Source of the DNA: Candidatus Gastranaerophilales bacterium
GTDB lineage: Bacteria > Cyanobacteriota > Vampirovibrionia > Gastranaerophilales > Gastranaerophilaceae
Direction: 5' to 3'
Length of the DNA stretch: 64,000 bases
NCBI GenBank assembly: GCA_947624645.1
Contig: CANQLG010000009.1
Span: 1 to 64,000, forward strand
Shown here: positions 27,931 to 37,897 of the stretch, one piece after another
How the letters are laid out: each line of letters starts with the position of its first letter
Position numbering within the stretch: the stretch's first letter is position 1
Notes under the pieces: generated by a model
The model's input: the letters and a program-made list of their open reading frames with translations, nothing else
What the model was told of the DNA's origin: nothing
Database searches by the model: none
Translations under genes and position numbers: made by a program

Positions 27931-28845
27931 TTATTCGCCGATATATTCGTCTGACAAGGTAATAATCCCGTTATCCGCATCAAGTTCAGCCGCCGCCCCG
28001 ATTGGAATCGTATCTTTTACTTTATCATGAGTAATTTTAAACCCGTCACACATCGGTATATTTAAGTTTAAAGCAAATTCCTGAATTACTTCATTCAATG
28101 TTTTTTTATCTTCTATGTTCAGAAAATCCCCCAATGCAATACCTTTCACGTTTTTACGGATTTTTTCCGTATTAAAAAGCTGGGTAAGCATTTTATCTAT
28201 TTTATAAATGGGTTCATTTAAATCTTCAAGAAATAATATTAAATCACTGTTAGGAACAAAATCTGTTCCGCACAATGATACCAATGAAGCAAGATTACCG
28301 CCGAATAATTTTCCTTGAGCCTTGCCTATATTAAATACGGTACTGTTTTGAGCTTTATAACAATTTGTTTTTCCCTCTAATGTACAAAAAAATGAATTTT
28401 GGGTATACTCATCAACAATCTCTCCGAAATCTCCGTTTGCCATAGGACTGTGAAATGTAATAAGCCCTGTATTTGCATATATCATATTTAATAAAATTGT
28501 TATATCGGAATATCCCGCAAAAATTTTAGGATGATTCTTTATCAATTTCCAATCAATATAATTAATTAATTTTAATGTTCCAAAACCGCCTCTTGCACAC
28601 AGTATCGCATCTATTTCATCGGATAAAAAAGCGTTATGAAATTCTGATAAACACTCCTCCGTATTTATACCTGCCATATATCTGTGAGATGTTTTGCAGC
28701 TGTCTGAAATTACAACGTTATATCCTTTTTCTTCAAAGAAATATTTTGCTTTTTCAATCCTTTCATATTCTTTAATTTTTCCGGATACTCCTAAAATTGC
28801 TATTGTATTACCTTTTTGTAATTTTTTCGGTTTAATTATTTTCAT
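27931..28845 (-). CDS. LD-carboxypeptidase / S66 family serine peptidase
   Basis: The S66 catalytic elements are present: the nucleophile elbow FAGYSDIT, the preceding CARGGFGTLKLI, LFGGNLASLVSLCGT and FLEDLNEPIYKIDKML. LdcA-type enzymes remove the terminal D-Ala from murein tetrapeptides in the cytoplasm; MccF relatives cleave microcin-type conjugates. The protein is about 304 residues. The ATG at 28845 is preferred over a GTG nine bases upstream, although neither has a clear Shine-Dalgarno. It is the first gene of a pair with the oligopeptide ATPase and is divergent from dnaX. Confidence 0.9.
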   Translation of the reverse strand: MKIIKPKKLQKGNTIAILGVSGKIKEYERIEKAKYFFEEKGYNVVISDSCKTSHRYMAGINTEECLSEFHNAFLSDEIDAILCARGGFGTLKLINYIDWKLIKNHPKIFAGYSDITILLNMIYANTGLITFHSPMANGDFGEIVDEYTQNSFFCTLEGKTNCYKAQNSTVFNIGKAQGKLFGGNLASLVSLCGTDFVPNSDLILFLEDLNEPIYKIDKMLTQLFNTEKIRKNVKGIALGDFLNIEDKKTLNEVIQEFALNLNIPMCDGFKITHDKVKDTIPIGAAAELDADNGIITLSDEYIGE

Positions 28846-28912
28846 AATAGACACTTTTTTATTTTAATAATATATAATTGATTATATTAGCAAATATTTT
28901 TGGAGCAATCAA

Positions 28913-30712
28913 TTGGATAGTAAGTATATACCCCTTTACCGTAAATATAGACCCCAAACATTCCATGACCTGATTGGTCAGGAGAATATTGTACATGCGT
29001 TGAGTAATGCAATAAAATTAAACAGAATATCGCATGCATATTTATTATGCGGGCCAAGAGGCACAGGCAAAACATCTTCAGCCAGAATACTTGCTAAATC
29101 ACTAAATTGTAAAGAAGGCCCCACTTTAACCCCTTGCGGAAAATGCCCCGCTTGCCTTGATATTATGAATTCCGTTCCCGTTGATGTTATTGAAATTGAT
29201 GCTGCAAGCAACAGAAGCGTTGAGGATACTCAGGCTATTTTAGAAAAAATCCAATATGTTCCCGTCAACGGAAGATATAAAATATATGTTATAGATGAAG
29301 TTCATATGCTTTCTAATCACGCATTTAATGCACTTTTAAAAACTTTGGAAGAACCGCCGGAAAATGTTATCTTTATACTGGCAACAACAGAACCGCATAA
29401 AGTTTTGGATACAATAATTTCTCGCTGTCAAAGATTTGATTTCAGACGTATTACTACCGATGATATTGTCAAAAGGCTTGAATATATTTCCGAACAAGAA
29501 AATATAAATATTTCAAAAGAAGCTCTTTTTACCATAGCAAAAAATGCTCAAGGCGGAATGCGTGATGCTCTTGCACTTTTAGACCAAATTAGTGTTTTAG
29601 GCGCAAACAAAAAAATTGATACATCAGACATTAACGAACTTTTAGGCAAAATTTCCTATGATACACTTTCATTAATTACTAACGAAATAATTGAATCCGA
29701 TTGTTCAAAATCAATACAATTAATTGATGATATTTATTCGAAAGGTAATGAACCCGTACAAATTGTTACTAATTTAATTCAATATTTCAGAGATATGATG
29801 ATTGTTAAAAACTGCTCTGATAAAGAATTAGTATATACCCTGACTCAAATTAACGAAGTTAATTATAACAGAACAAAAACCCAAGCTCAAAGTTTTACGG
29901 TATCCGAAATTATTCAAATAATAGACAGATTATCATATTATGCAACACAAATTAAGGACACAACAAATAAATATTTATGGCTGGAGCTTTGCATAATAGA
30001 CCTGACAAATTATAAAAATCTGCCGAGTGCGGAAAATCTGCAAAAACGAATAGAACAGCTTGAAGCACAAATTTCGGGTGTAAAACCTGTTATTAAACAG
30101 GAAATAAATATTGAACCAATAGCAAAATCCGCTCCTCAAAAACAAAAAGAGCAGGATAGACCTATTGAAAAACCACAAAAAGAAGAAATTGTGCGTTCCG
30201 AAGAAACCGTAAAACCAGAAAAAATTGAGACTGTTCCATCTCAGAGTACAACTTCAGATATTCATAAATTATGGGTATCTATTCTCCAAAGCATAGAAAG
30301 TCCCCCAAACAGAGCTTTTTTCTCAAATTTAGCACGCCCCGTTGAAATTTCCGATAAAAAAATAGTTATCGCTTTTTCTAAAGAAATGTTTGTAAAACAG
30401 GCTTCTGAAGGGTCTAAACATCAGGCTGTTGTTGAAGCTGTGTCTAAATATATGAATATACAAAATCCTGATATTGAAATTATTTTAGGCGATAAGGCTG
30501 ATTTTACAAAAAATACAGTTCCTCAAGTTCCGGCTAATCCCATAAAACAAAAACAAGAAGAAGAACAAGATATTAAAAAACAAGAGGAAGAAGAATATCA
30601 GACATATAAAGAAGTAAAAGCGGAAGAAGAAAAAAATCCCCCCGTTAATATTGATACTTCTAGCCAAGCTGCTATGGTAAAAGAACTTTTTGACGGGAAA
30701 TTTATAAGCTAA
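28913..30712 (+). CDS. dnaX: DNA polymerase III subunit gamma/tau
   Basis: This clamp-loader ATPase has Walker [18 protein letters not shown] (about 44-60), a zinc-binding set C66, C75, C78 and C81, Walker [11 protein letters not shown], and sensor 1 [13 protein letters not shown] Lys/Glu/Pro-rich linker (about 390-460) precedes a tau-like C-terminal domain with [11 protein letters not shown], and the protein ends in a strongly charged tail. The start is TTG at 28913, with GGAG at 28902-28905 seven bases away; no better ATG exists. No programmed-frameshift slippery site was evident. It converges on smpB with a 4-nt overlap. Confidence 0.95.
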   Translation: MDSKYIPLYRKYRPQTFHDLIGQENIVHALSNAIKLNRISHAYLLCGPRGTGKTSSARILAKSLNCKEGPTLTPCGKCPACLDIMNSVPVDVIEIDAASNRSVEDTQAILEKIQYVPVNGRYKIYVIDEVHMLSNHAFNALLKTLEEPPENVIFILATTEPHKVLDTIISRCQRFDFRRITTDDIVKRLEYISEQENINISKEALFTIAKNAQGGMRDALALLDQISVLGANKKIDTSDINELLGKISYDTLSLITNEIIESDCSKSIQLIDDIYSKGNEPVQIVTNLIQYFRDMMIVKNCSDKELVYTLTQINEVNYNRTKTQAQSFTVSEIIQIIDRLSYYATQIKDTTNKYLWLELCIIDLTNYKNLPSAENLQKRIEQLEAQISGVKPVIKQEINIEPIAKSAPQKQKEQDRPIEKPQKEEIVRSEETVKPEKIETVPSQSTTSDIHKLWVSILQSIESPPNRAFFSNLARPVEISDKKIVIAFSKEMFVKQASEGSKHQAVVEAVSKYMNIQNPDIEIILGDKADFTKNTVPQVPANPIKQKQEEEQDIKKQEEEEYQTYKEVKAEEEKNPPVNIDTSSQAAMVKELFDGKFIS

Positions 30713-31161
30713 ATACTTTTTTTCAAATTTCTTTGAATATCTCTGTTTTGGGCTTTTTTAGCCAAGTCTTCACGTTTGTCATATAATTTTTTGCCCTTTG
30801 CAAGTGCTATCTCTACTTTTGCCCAGCCGTTTTCAAGATAAATTTCCAACGGAACTATCGCATAACCGTCTTTTTTTATTCTTCCCGTTATTTTATCAAT
30901 TTCTTTTTTATTTAATAATAATTTTCTGGTTCGTTTTTCTTCGTGATTATATCTGTTGCCCTGTTCATAAAGACTTATATGACAGTTATATAAGTATACT
31001 TCACCGTTATCAAGTTTTACAAAACTGTCTTTAAGATTAACCGCACTTTTTCTTACCGATTTAATTTCAGTACCCGTAAGCACCATACCCGCATTGTATT
31101 TATCAAAGATATGATACTCATGAAATGCTTTTTTATTTGTTGATATAATCTTTCTGCCCAT
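30709..31161 (-). CDS. smpB: SsrA-binding protein SmpB
   Basis: At 150 residues it has the full SmpB pattern: [32 protein letters not shown] at the N-terminus, the RNA-binding barrel with YLYNCHIS, and the basic C-terminal tail [21 protein letters not shown]. SmpB brings tmRNA to stalled ribosomes for trans-translation. No tmRNA gene was recognised beside it. Its end overlaps the convergent dnaX stop by 4 nt. Confidence 0.97.
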   Translation of the reverse strand: MGRKIISTNKKAFHEYHIFDKYNAGMVLTGTEIKSVRKSAVNLKDSFVKLDNGEVYLYNCHISLYEQGNRYNHEEKRTRKLLLNKKEIDKITGRIKKDGYAIVPLEIYLENGWAKVEIALAKGKKLYDKREDLAKKAQNRDIQRNLKKSI

Positions 31162-31190
31162 AAATTAATTATATCACTAACCGTTTTCAA

Positions 31191-31496
31191 TCAAAAATCT
31201 ATGTTTTGATATTTTTTCAACATATTATAATAATGGTCAATTTTCTTTTCCTTTACAATTCTTATCATTCGTTTTTCCGCTTTAATATAATACGGCGGAT
31301 CTATTATTCCTGTTGAGATTTCATAATCTTTATACAATTTAATAAGAACTTCTTTAATGGTATAAATTTTTTCATTTTCCGGCGTTAAAATACTATCGGT
31401 AAAATTGTTAAATGTTTCAATAAGCCTTATCAAAAAGGTTTTTTGCTCTGTTTTTTCACAGCTTGAAGCGACAAGACGCAAGTGTCTTTCTTTCAT
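31191..31496 (-). CDS. Hypothetical protein divergent from an XRE regulator
   Basis: I do not recognise this 101-residue, Lys-, Ile- and Tyr-rich, probably helical protein, which ends in KKIDHYYNMLKKYQNIDF. The frame stays open to 31559, but AAGGAG nine bases before the ATG at 31496 (MKERHLRLV) fixes the start. There is no signal peptide or membrane segment. It is transcribed divergently from the XRE regulator gene, across an interval with inverted repeats, so it may be controlled by that regulator. Confidence 0.7.
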   Translation of the reverse strand: MKERHLRLVASSCEKTEQKTFLIRLIETFNNFTDSILTPENEKIYTIKEVLIKLYKDYEISTGIIDPPYYIKAEKRMIRIVKEKKIDHYYNMLKKYQNIDF

Positions 31497-31599
31497 ACTT
31501 TCCCACTCCTTATTCCTAGTATATTGTAATTTCTTAATATTTATACTAAATTCATGCAAAAAAATGTAATTTATAGTATAATAATATTGTTGGAAATTA

Positions 31600-31649
31600 C
31601 GTTATTTAAAAATTTATAATTTTATATTACATTATGATGTAAAATAACG
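31600..31649. promoter_or_regulatory. Inverted repeats between the divergent pair, possible operator
   Basis: Two nested dyads occur upstream of the XRE gene. TTACAT-tatg-ATGTAA is a perfect 6+6 palindrome at 31627-31642. CGTTATTT (31600-31607) is matched by AAATAACG (31642-31649). A TATAAT at 31577-31582 and a further ATGTAA half-site near 31564 lie in the same interval. This fits autoregulation by the helix-turn-helix protein, as inference. Confidence 0.5.
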
Positions 31650-31697
31650 CAATAGCTAACAAAAAATTGTGTAACAAAAGTTCAAGTAGGAAAAATT

Positions 31698-32120
31698 ATG
31701 AGCATAGGAAAAAGAATTAAAGAACTTAGAGTAGCATTGCATATGACAGCTATTGAAATGGGTAAAGAACTGGATATGCCCGTAAGAACATTGGGAAGCT
31801 ATGAACGCAATGAGGCTCAACCCGGTTCTAAATTTATTGTGAAGTTAATAGAGCAATATCATGTAAATGCGAATTGGCTTCTATCAGGAAAAGGTACCAT
31901 GTTTATCTCAGGTAAAAATGAGATAGACATAAATTATCTTGTAGACTTAAGAGACAGGCTTAATCTCACTAATGATGAAGTTAACGGGCTTATTGATTTG
32001 TTGGATTGCGAAGCAAGCAGAGATATGGTGCTTAAGTTTATAGAAATAAAACGCGGCAATCGTGAAGCTTTAGACAGTCTTATCTGCAATTTACAAGGAA
32101 TAAAGGCTGTTTACAGCTAA
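31698..32120 (+). CDS. XRE/CI-like helix-turn-helix transcriptional regulator
   Basis: The N-terminal 60 residues form a Cro/CI HTH: IGKRIKELRVALHMTAIEMGKEL, then PVRTLGSYERNEAQPGSKFIVKLIEQY and WLLSGKGTMF, typical of phage-repressor-type proteins. The remaining 75 residues are helical and lack the LexA/CI self-cleavage peptidase, so it is a short repressor. Its 3' end overlaps the convergent helicase gene by 4 nt. No phage genes are nearby. Candidate operators lie upstream. Confidence 0.9.
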   Translation: MSIGKRIKELRVALHMTAIEMGKELDMPVRTLGSYERNEAQPGSKFIVKLIEQYHVNANWLLSGKGTMFISGKNEIDINYLVDLRDRLNLTNDEVNGLIDLLDCEASRDMVLKFIEIKRGNREALDSLICNLQGIKAVYS

Positions 32121-34411
32121 TCGGCATCAACAGGTTCTTTTAATATACATTCGATAGCTATTTTTGCGTTAGTTTTCAGTTCTTCCGATATATTAGGCAG
32201 AATTGTTAACTGACGTAATATATCTACCGTGCGTTTAAATACCCGTACTATATCTCCCTCGGAAGAGTCTGCCTGTTTTGCTATATCCTCCCAGGGGGTA
32301 TTTTGTATCCACTGTTCTATTAACGGAGAATAAAATGAATTAATATACATCTCGGTATTTATATCGTACTCACGCTGAAGTATTGCTATTTTCTTCCTTA
32401 TTTCCTTTATTTTATTAAGAGCCTTTCTTGTATTTTTGCTTATAGGCTGATTGGGATATACATCGGACCTTAAATCCTCCGTAACTGTCGCACATATAAC
32501 GGAAGCCAATTCATACGGTTCAAGTTCATCAAGTATCCCTTTTTGTATTATTTCCGATAAATATAATTCATTTTCAGCTCTAATCATTGAACATGTTATA
32601 CCTTTTTGGGTCGGAACTCCGTTTGCTATATAGTCTGTTTTTTCAAGAATTTCTTTATGGGCAAGAAATTTATTCCAATATATATCCTTTTGTTTTTCAA
32701 TATTTTTTGAAGTTTCTTTATAACGTTTCTCGTATCTTTTTATAATCTCAAGATTCTTCATGTGTTTTTTGTAGCCCCTGCATATCTCACATTGATATTT
32801 TTCCATCGCTTCTCTTAATTCACGAGTTTTATTTGTATATTCAATAACTTCGGGGGCATCTTTTTGACCCTTTTGTTTTGCCTGTTTTAACAGGGTTTTT
32901 GTCAATTTTCTGTACGTTATATATTTATCTTTTATATGATTAAACTCAATTAAATCTTCACTTGTCAGATTAAACGGACACTTTTCACTTTTCAGTTTTG
33001 CCAATGTTTGTTCTATACTTATCTGCTGCATTATTATTGGTTTTAATCTGTCATTGGAGGAAAAATACCCAAAACTCTTTAATATCAGTTCTTTTGCTTG
33101 TTCTAATTCTAAATTTTGCAGCAGATTTAATACCATTGAATAACTTGGCGAAAATTGGCTCTCTAACGGGTTTGAAGAGCTTTTCACCAGTTCAGCCACT
33201 TCTTCGGGTGATTGAAATTGCGTGCCCATTACAACTACATACCCGATTTTATCCATACCTCGTCTGCCCGCTCTGCCTGACATCTGCAAAAATTCATTTG
33301 CGCTTAACATCCTGTGTCCCGAATCCGTCCGCTTGCTTATTGCCGATATTACCGTCGTTCTTGCAGGCATGTTTATTCCGGCTGCCAATGTTTCAGTGGC
33401 AAATACTACTTTTATTAACCCTTTTTGAAAAAGTTGTTCCACCAATAATTTCCATGCCGGCAATAATCCCGCATGGTGCGATGCAACGCCGTTATACAAA
33501 TATTCAAGATTTTTATTATTTTCTAAATACTGATGCTCTTTTAAAAACTCATGGATTTCTTTTCTTATTTGTTTTGCTTCTTCATCTGTTATTAATCTTA
33601 AATCTGCACATTTTTCCATATTTTCATCACATTTTTTTCTTGAAAACGTAAAAAATATAGCGGGAAGCATTTCTTTTTTTTGCAATACAAGTATTACATC
33701 TTTAACGTTATTACGTTTTTTTGCCTGACGTGAATAATAATTCATTCTTTTTTCAGGCTTAATTTTTCGATTTATCTTACCATCAGGAGTCAATAGGGGT
33801 AATATTTCCGTTGGTTTTGATGAATCAAAATAGAAATGTCTTAAAGGTACAGGTCTAAAATCAGTATAAATATGCTCGGTTTTTGAATGAACAGTATTAA
33901 TCCATTCACATAGCTCTTTTGAATTGGCTATTGTTGCACTTAGAGCAATTATTTGAATATTGGACGGGCAGTAAATTATGCTTTCTTCCCATACTGTTCC
34001 TCTTTGTTCATCATTCATATAATGAACTTCATCAAGTACGACATATTTTACATCACGCAAATTGTCTTTTAATGACCCGAAGTTTGTATTATACAGCATA
34101 TTTCTAAATACTTCGGTTGTCATAACGACAATAGGCGCTTCACGATTTATGGAAGTATCGCCAGTTAATAATCCTACATTACCTTCACCGTATTTTCTGC
34201 CGAAATCATAAAATTTTTGATTGGATAATGCTTTTAAAGGTGTTGTATAAAAGAGTCTTGTATTTTCTTCCAACGCTTTATGTATTGCATGTTCTGCTAT
34301 ACAAGTTTTACCTGCACCCGTCGGCGCACATACTACAACACTTGTACCGTTATCTATACATGCTACCGCTTCCTTTTGAAAATCATCCAGTTCAAAATCA
34401 AATTTATACAA
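32117..34411 (-). CDS. Ski2/Mtr4-like superfamily 2 RNA helicase with DSHCT-type C-terminus
   Basis: The 764-residue protein has ordered SF2 motifs: Q-like FELDDFQKEAV, motif I VVCAPTGAGKTCIAEHA, II VVLDEVHYMND, III IALSATIAN, V FATETLAAGINMPARTTV and VI QMSGRAGRRGMD. A long basic helical insert follows, and the C-terminal DSHCT-like block includes ELASVICATVTEDLR and GDIVRVFKRTVDILRQL. Ski2-like helicases feed RNA to exonucleases in eukaryotes; bacterial members occur in Cyanobacteria and Actinobacteria, with roles in RNA metabolism that are less well known. It is the last gene of the ffh-nucleotidyltransferase-DAHP synthase operon, 3 nt after the synthase. Confidence 0.92.
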   Translation of the reverse strand: MYKFDFELDDFQKEAVACIDNGTSVVVCAPTGAGKTCIAEHAIHKALEENTRLFYTTPLKALSNQKFYDFGRKYGEGNVGLLTGDTSINREAPIVVMTTEVFRNMLYNTNFGSLKDNLRDVKYVVLDEVHYMNDEQRGTVWEESIIYCPSNIQIIALSATIANSKELCEWINTVHSKTEHIYTDFRPVPLRHFYFDSSKPTEILPLLTPDGKINRKIKPEKRMNYYSRQAKKRNNVKDVILVLQKKEMLPAIFFTFSRKKCDENMEKCADLRLITDEEAKQIRKEIHEFLKEHQYLENNKNLEYLYNGVASHHAGLLPAWKLLVEQLFQKGLIKVVFATETLAAGINMPARTTVISAISKRTDSGHRMLSANEFLQMSGRAGRRGMDKIGYVVVMGTQFQSPEEVAELVKSSSNPLESQFSPSYSMVLNLLQNLELEQAKELILKSFGYFSSNDRLKPIIMQQISIEQTLAKLKSEKCPFNLTSEDLIEFNHIKDKYITYRKLTKTLLKQAKQKGQKDAPEVIEYTNKTRELREAMEKYQCEICRGYKKHMKNLEIIKRYEKRYKETSKNIEKQKDIYWNKFLAHKEILEKTDYIANGVPTQKGITCSMIRAENELYLSEIIQKGILDELEPYELASVICATVTEDLRSDVYPNQPISKNTRKALNKIKEIRKKIAILQREYDINTEMYINSFYSPLIEQWIQNTPWEDIAKQADSSEGDIVRVFKRTVDILRQLTILPNISEELKTNAKIAIECILKEPVDAD

Positions 34412-34414
34412 TTT

Positions 34415-35461
34415 TTACACCATACTCATTGAATGTTTATTATCGTAGTCAATTCTTCCGATTAATTTGTTAAGCCGTTTCGCAACATCTTTAAACATAG
34501 GAATACTAAGACTTTGAGCGCCGTCGGATGATGCATTTTCTGGATCATGATGGACTTCCATCATTACTCCGTGAGCACCTACTATTAATCCTGCCTTTGC
34601 CATAGGCTCTATCAAATATCTTCTGCCCGTACCATGGCTTGGATCAACTATTATCGGCAGATGTGAATATTTCTTTATTACAGGTATTGCTGATATATCA
34701 AGTGTATTTCTCGTTGAATTATTATCTACGCCCTTTATACCACGCTCACACAGTATTACTTTATCATTACCGTTATACATAATATGTTCCGCAGCAAGTA
34801 AAAATTCCCTTATTGTCGCAGCAGGACCTCGTTTCAATATTACCGGCTTATCACATTTACCAACCGCCTTTAATAATTTGAAATTTTGCATATTTCTTGC
34901 ACCGATTTGTATTACGTCGGCATATTGGCATACCATATCCAAATCTAACGTATCCATTAATTCCGTTACAATCAAAAGTCCTGTTTTTTCTCTCGCAATA
35001 GCAAGATATTCAAGTGCTTTTTCTTCTAATCCCTGAAAATCATACGGTGATGTTCTTGGTTTAAATGCTCCGCCTCTTAAAAAATTGCATCCCATTTCTT
35101 TTACGGCTTCAGCTACTCTTAACAGCCCGTCTAAATCCTGTTCTACACAGCAAGGACCTGCTATAATTACAGGTTTTTCCAATCCGCCTATCCTTACCCC
35201 GTTTGAAAATTCTATTACTGTGTCTTCTTGTCTTCCTTCTCTCGATGCAAGTTTATATGGTTCTTGTATTAATTTTACACTTCGTACCCCATCGTATGAT
35301 TGGAATGAGTGTGGATCTATTATCCTTTTATCTCCTATTGCAGCAATGACCGTCATTACATCGCCCTTATTTAATACAGTTTTAAACCCTTTATTATGAA
35401 GTGCATTTACTACCGTTTGTATCTGACCTTGCGTTGCTGAAGGTTCCATTATTATAATCAT
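34415..35461 (-). CDS. aroF: 3-deoxy-7-phosphoheptulonate (DAHP) synthase, type I beta, copy 1
   Basis: A small N-terminal ferredoxin-like regulatory domain (about residues 1-70) precedes the TIM barrel. Barrel motifs are IIAGPCCVEQ, FLRGGAFKPRTSPYDFQG, QIGARNMQNF, LKRGPAATIREFL, LCERGIKG and IVDPSHGTGRR. The enzyme condenses PEP and erythrose 4-phosphate to open the shikimate pathway. A close paralog lies at 44547-45560. This copy has longer insertions and an extended C-terminus after VAKRLNKLIG. It lies 15 nt downstream of the nucleotidyltransferase gene. Confidence 0.95.
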   Translation of the reverse strand: MIIIMEPSATQGQIQTVVNALHNKGFKTVLNKGDVMTVIAAIGDKRIIDPHSFQSYDGVRSVKLIQEPYKLASREGRQEDTVIEFSNGVRIGGLEKPVIIAGPCCVEQDLDGLLRVAEAVKEMGCNFLRGGAFKPRTSPYDFQGLEEKALEYLAIAREKTGLLIVTELMDTLDLDMVCQYADVIQIGARNMQNFKLLKAVGKCDKPVILKRGPAATIREFLLAAEHIMYNGNDKVILCERGIKGVDNNSTRNTLDISAIPVIKKYSHLPIIVDPSHGTGRRYLIEPMAKAGLIVGAHGVMMEVHHDPENASSDGAQSLSIPMFKDVAKRLNKLIGRIDYDNKHSMSMV

Positions 35462-35476
35462 TCTGCTTTTTATCTC

Positions 35477-36457
35477 CTATACCGATACTTCTACTTTTTC
35501 CTGCGTTATTATTTCATCTCTAACCGAATTTGATACAATTGTATCAGAAAGAATTATTGAATTTTCTATTGTTACATTATCTTTTACCTGTATATTATCC
35601 CATAAGACCGAATTTTTTATTGTACAATTTTTGCCGAAAACACAGTTTAATCCTACGGAATTACAGCCGATAAATTCAGTGTTATAAGGATTTTCCGAAA
35701 CATATAAACCGTTATTGCTTTGTCTTATATATGGCAAATGCACTTTTACCTTATGACTTATAATATCAATGTTGGATTGCTTATATTGTTCTATTGAGCC
35801 TATATCTGACCAATAACCTTTATGTATATATGTATTTATTTTTTCACCCTCACTAAGCAGTAAAGGGAAAACATTTTTTGCAAAGTCATAAAAAGTATTT
35901 TGCGGAATATACTTAAAGATTTCATAACTAAAAATATATATTCCCGTATTGGCCAGATTAGACTTAGCATCCGTTATAGAGGGTTTTTCCTGAAAACTGA
36001 ATACATATCCGTTTTTATCCGGTACAATTATTCCGTATTTTGAAACTTCTTTTTGCTCAACTTCTTTTACAACGATGGTAGCTGTCGCATGAGAATTTTT
36101 ATGAGATAAATAAGCATCATTAATATCTATATCAGACAATCCGTCACCTGACATTACGATAAAATCTTCATTTTCATTAAAGAAGAATTGGCATTTTTTT
36201 ACCCCGCCTGCTGTTCCTGACAATTCATTTTCCGTTATAAAAGTTATATTAGTATTTTTATAGTGTGATTTTATTTGTTCCGCTTTATAAAAAGTATTGG
36301 CAATAATATCGTTTATTCCGAAAGATTTTAAATGATTAACCAATATATCCATAGCAGGTATATTAGCCAACGGCACAAGCGGTTTAGGTACAAAATTTGA
36401 TAGTGCGCCCAACCTTGACCCGACTCCTGCTGCCATTATCATTGCTTTTTTTAACAT
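35477..36457 (-). CDS. Sugar nucleotidyltransferase (mannose-1-phosphate guanylyltransferase-like)
   Basis: The N-terminal nucleotide-binding signature MIMAAGVGSRLGALSNFVPKP is followed by VMSGDGLSDID (metal aspartates), FQEKP and GYWSDIGSIEQY. The C-terminal third carries left-handed beta-helix hexapeptides (IGCNSVGLNCVFGKNCTIKNSVLW), as in GDP-mannose or glucose-1-phosphate nucleotidyltransferases. The 326-residue enzyme should activate a sugar-1-phosphate for surface glycan synthesis; base and sugar specificity cannot be read here. It lies between ffh (18 nt upstream) and the DAHP synthase. Confidence 0.88.
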   Translation of the reverse strand: MLKKAMIMAAGVGSRLGALSNFVPKPLVPLANIPAMDILVNHLKSFGINDIIANTFYKAEQIKSHYKNTNITFITENELSGTAGGVKKCQFFFNENEDFIVMSGDGLSDIDINDAYLSHKNSHATATIVVKEVEQKEVSKYGIIVPDKNGYVFSFQEKPSITDAKSNLANTGIYIFSYEIFKYIPQNTFYDFAKNVFPLLLSEGEKINTYIHKGYWSDIGSIEQYKQSNIDIISHKVKVHLPYIRQSNNGLYVSENPYNTEFIGCNSVGLNCVFGKNCTIKNSVLWDNIQVKDNVTIENSIILSDTIVSNSVRDEIITQEKVEVSV

Positions 36458-36475
36458 ATTACCACCTTTTTATTT

Positions 36476-37840
36476 TTATTTTAAAGGAAATCTGTTACCT
36501 ATATTTTTAGGGATTTTTAATTTACCCTTTTTTACCTTCTGCTTGATATCCGAAAATCCTTTCATCATTTTGCGCATTTGGTCAAATTGCGAAATTATTT
36601 GATTTACTTCGTGAATGGGAATTCCTGACCCTGATGAAATTCTGCGTTTTCTTGATGTGGATATTAATGAAGGGTTAGCTCTCTCTTCAGGCGTCATACT
36701 TGAAATAAATGCTTCTATCCGCTTCATTTGTTTTTCACCTTCATTGGCAATAGTTTCCTTTGCGTCACGATTCAATCCCGGGATAGGAAGCATCCCTAAA
36801 ATATTATCAATGGAACCAAACATTTTCATTTGTTTTTGCATTTTTAGAAAATCATTATATGAAAATTCAGCCTTTTCCATCTTTTTTTCAAGTTCTTTAG
36901 CCTGTTTTTCATCAAAAACTTCCTGTGCTTTTTCTACCAATGATACGATATCACCCATCCCTAGGATTCTATCAGCCATTCGCTCCGGATAAAAATCATT
37001 AAGTGCGTCAAGTTTTTCGCCAGTACCCGTTAATTTTATAGGTTTACCTGCCGAATGCACCACACTTAATGCAGCACCGCCTCTTGAATCTCCGTCAAGT
37101 TTTGTTAATATTACACCTGTTATATCAAGCTGAGTATTAAAGTTTTCGGCTACGCTGACAGCTTGCTGACCAAGCATAGAGTCTATTACCAACAGTTTTT
37201 CCTGCGGTTTAAATGCCCTGTCTATTAACAGAAGCTCTGCCATCATCTCATTATCTATTTGCAGTCTGCCTGCCGTATCTATTATTACGACATTAAATCC
37301 GTTCTCTTTTGCATAATTTATTGCATCACCTGTTATTTTTTGTACATCGGTTGAATTTTCAACGGCATAAACGGGTGTTTGTATTTGTTCGCCAAGAGTT
37401 TTTAATTGAGTGATTGCGGCGGGTCTATATACATCTGCCGCAACAAGCAACGGGTTTTTACCTTCTTTTTTCAATTTAATCGCTAATTTGGCAGAAGATG
37501 TCGTTTTACCTGAACCTTGAAGTCCAAGCATCATTATTATTGACGGATGACCCGACAAATCCAAGGGGCTGTTTTCTTTACCCAAAATATTTACAAGTTC
37601 ATCGTGAACTATTTTTATCAATTGCTGCGAGGGGTTTACACCCTTTAATACTTCTTCACCAAGCGCTTTTTCTTTCAATGATGTCATAAAAATCTTGACT
37701 GATTTTAAGCTGACATCCGCTTCTAACAATGCACGCCTGACTTCTCTCAGGGCTTCCGTCATATTTTCTTCCGTAAGTACGGCATTCCCTGAGGCTTTTT
37801 TTATTATTTCCTGTAATTTATCCGATAAATTATCAAACAT
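36476..37840 (-). CDS. ffh: Signal recognition particle protein Ffh
   Basis: The 454-residue protein has the N domain, the G domain with P-loop MLGLQGSGKTTSSAKLA, ADVYRPAAITQL, VIIDTAGRLQIDNEM and TKLDGDSRGGAALS, and a methionine-rich M domain (FLKMQKQMKMFGS, QFDQMRKMMKG, with the RNA-binding SRKRRISSGSGIP). It targets nascent membrane proteins to the SecYEG translocon with FtsY. The SRP RNA gene is not adjacent. It leads a four-gene minus-strand operon. Confidence 0.97.
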   Translation of the reverse strand: MFDNLSDKLQEIIKKASGNAVLTEENMTEALREVRRALLEADVSLKSVKIFMTSLKEKALGEEVLKGVNPSQQLIKIVHDELVNILGKENSPLDLSGHPSIIMMLGLQGSGKTTSSAKLAIKLKKEGKNPLLVAADVYRPAAITQLKTLGEQIQTPVYAVENSTDVQKITGDAINYAKENGFNVVIIDTAGRLQIDNEMMAELLLIDRAFKPQEKLLVIDSMLGQQAVSVAENFNTQLDITGVILTKLDGDSRGGAALSVVHSAGKPIKLTGTGEKLDALNDFYPERMADRILGMGDIVSLVEKAQEVFDEKQAKELEKKMEKAEFSYNDFLKMQKQMKMFGSIDNILGMLPIPGLNRDAKETIANEGEKQMKRIEAFISSMTPEERANPSLISTSRKRRISSGSGIPIHEVNQIISQFDQMRKMMKGFSDIKQKVKKGKLKIPKNIGNRFPLK

Positions 37841-37897
37841 AACAATAAAATTTTACTATAAACATATATCCGAAAACCTTACTGTTACAAAATTGTT

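Noticed and set aside
32998-33651. 217-codon plus-strand frame inside the helicase gene
   Set aside because: Antisense to conserved helicase motifs, Leu-rich with no recognisable domain or ribosome site.
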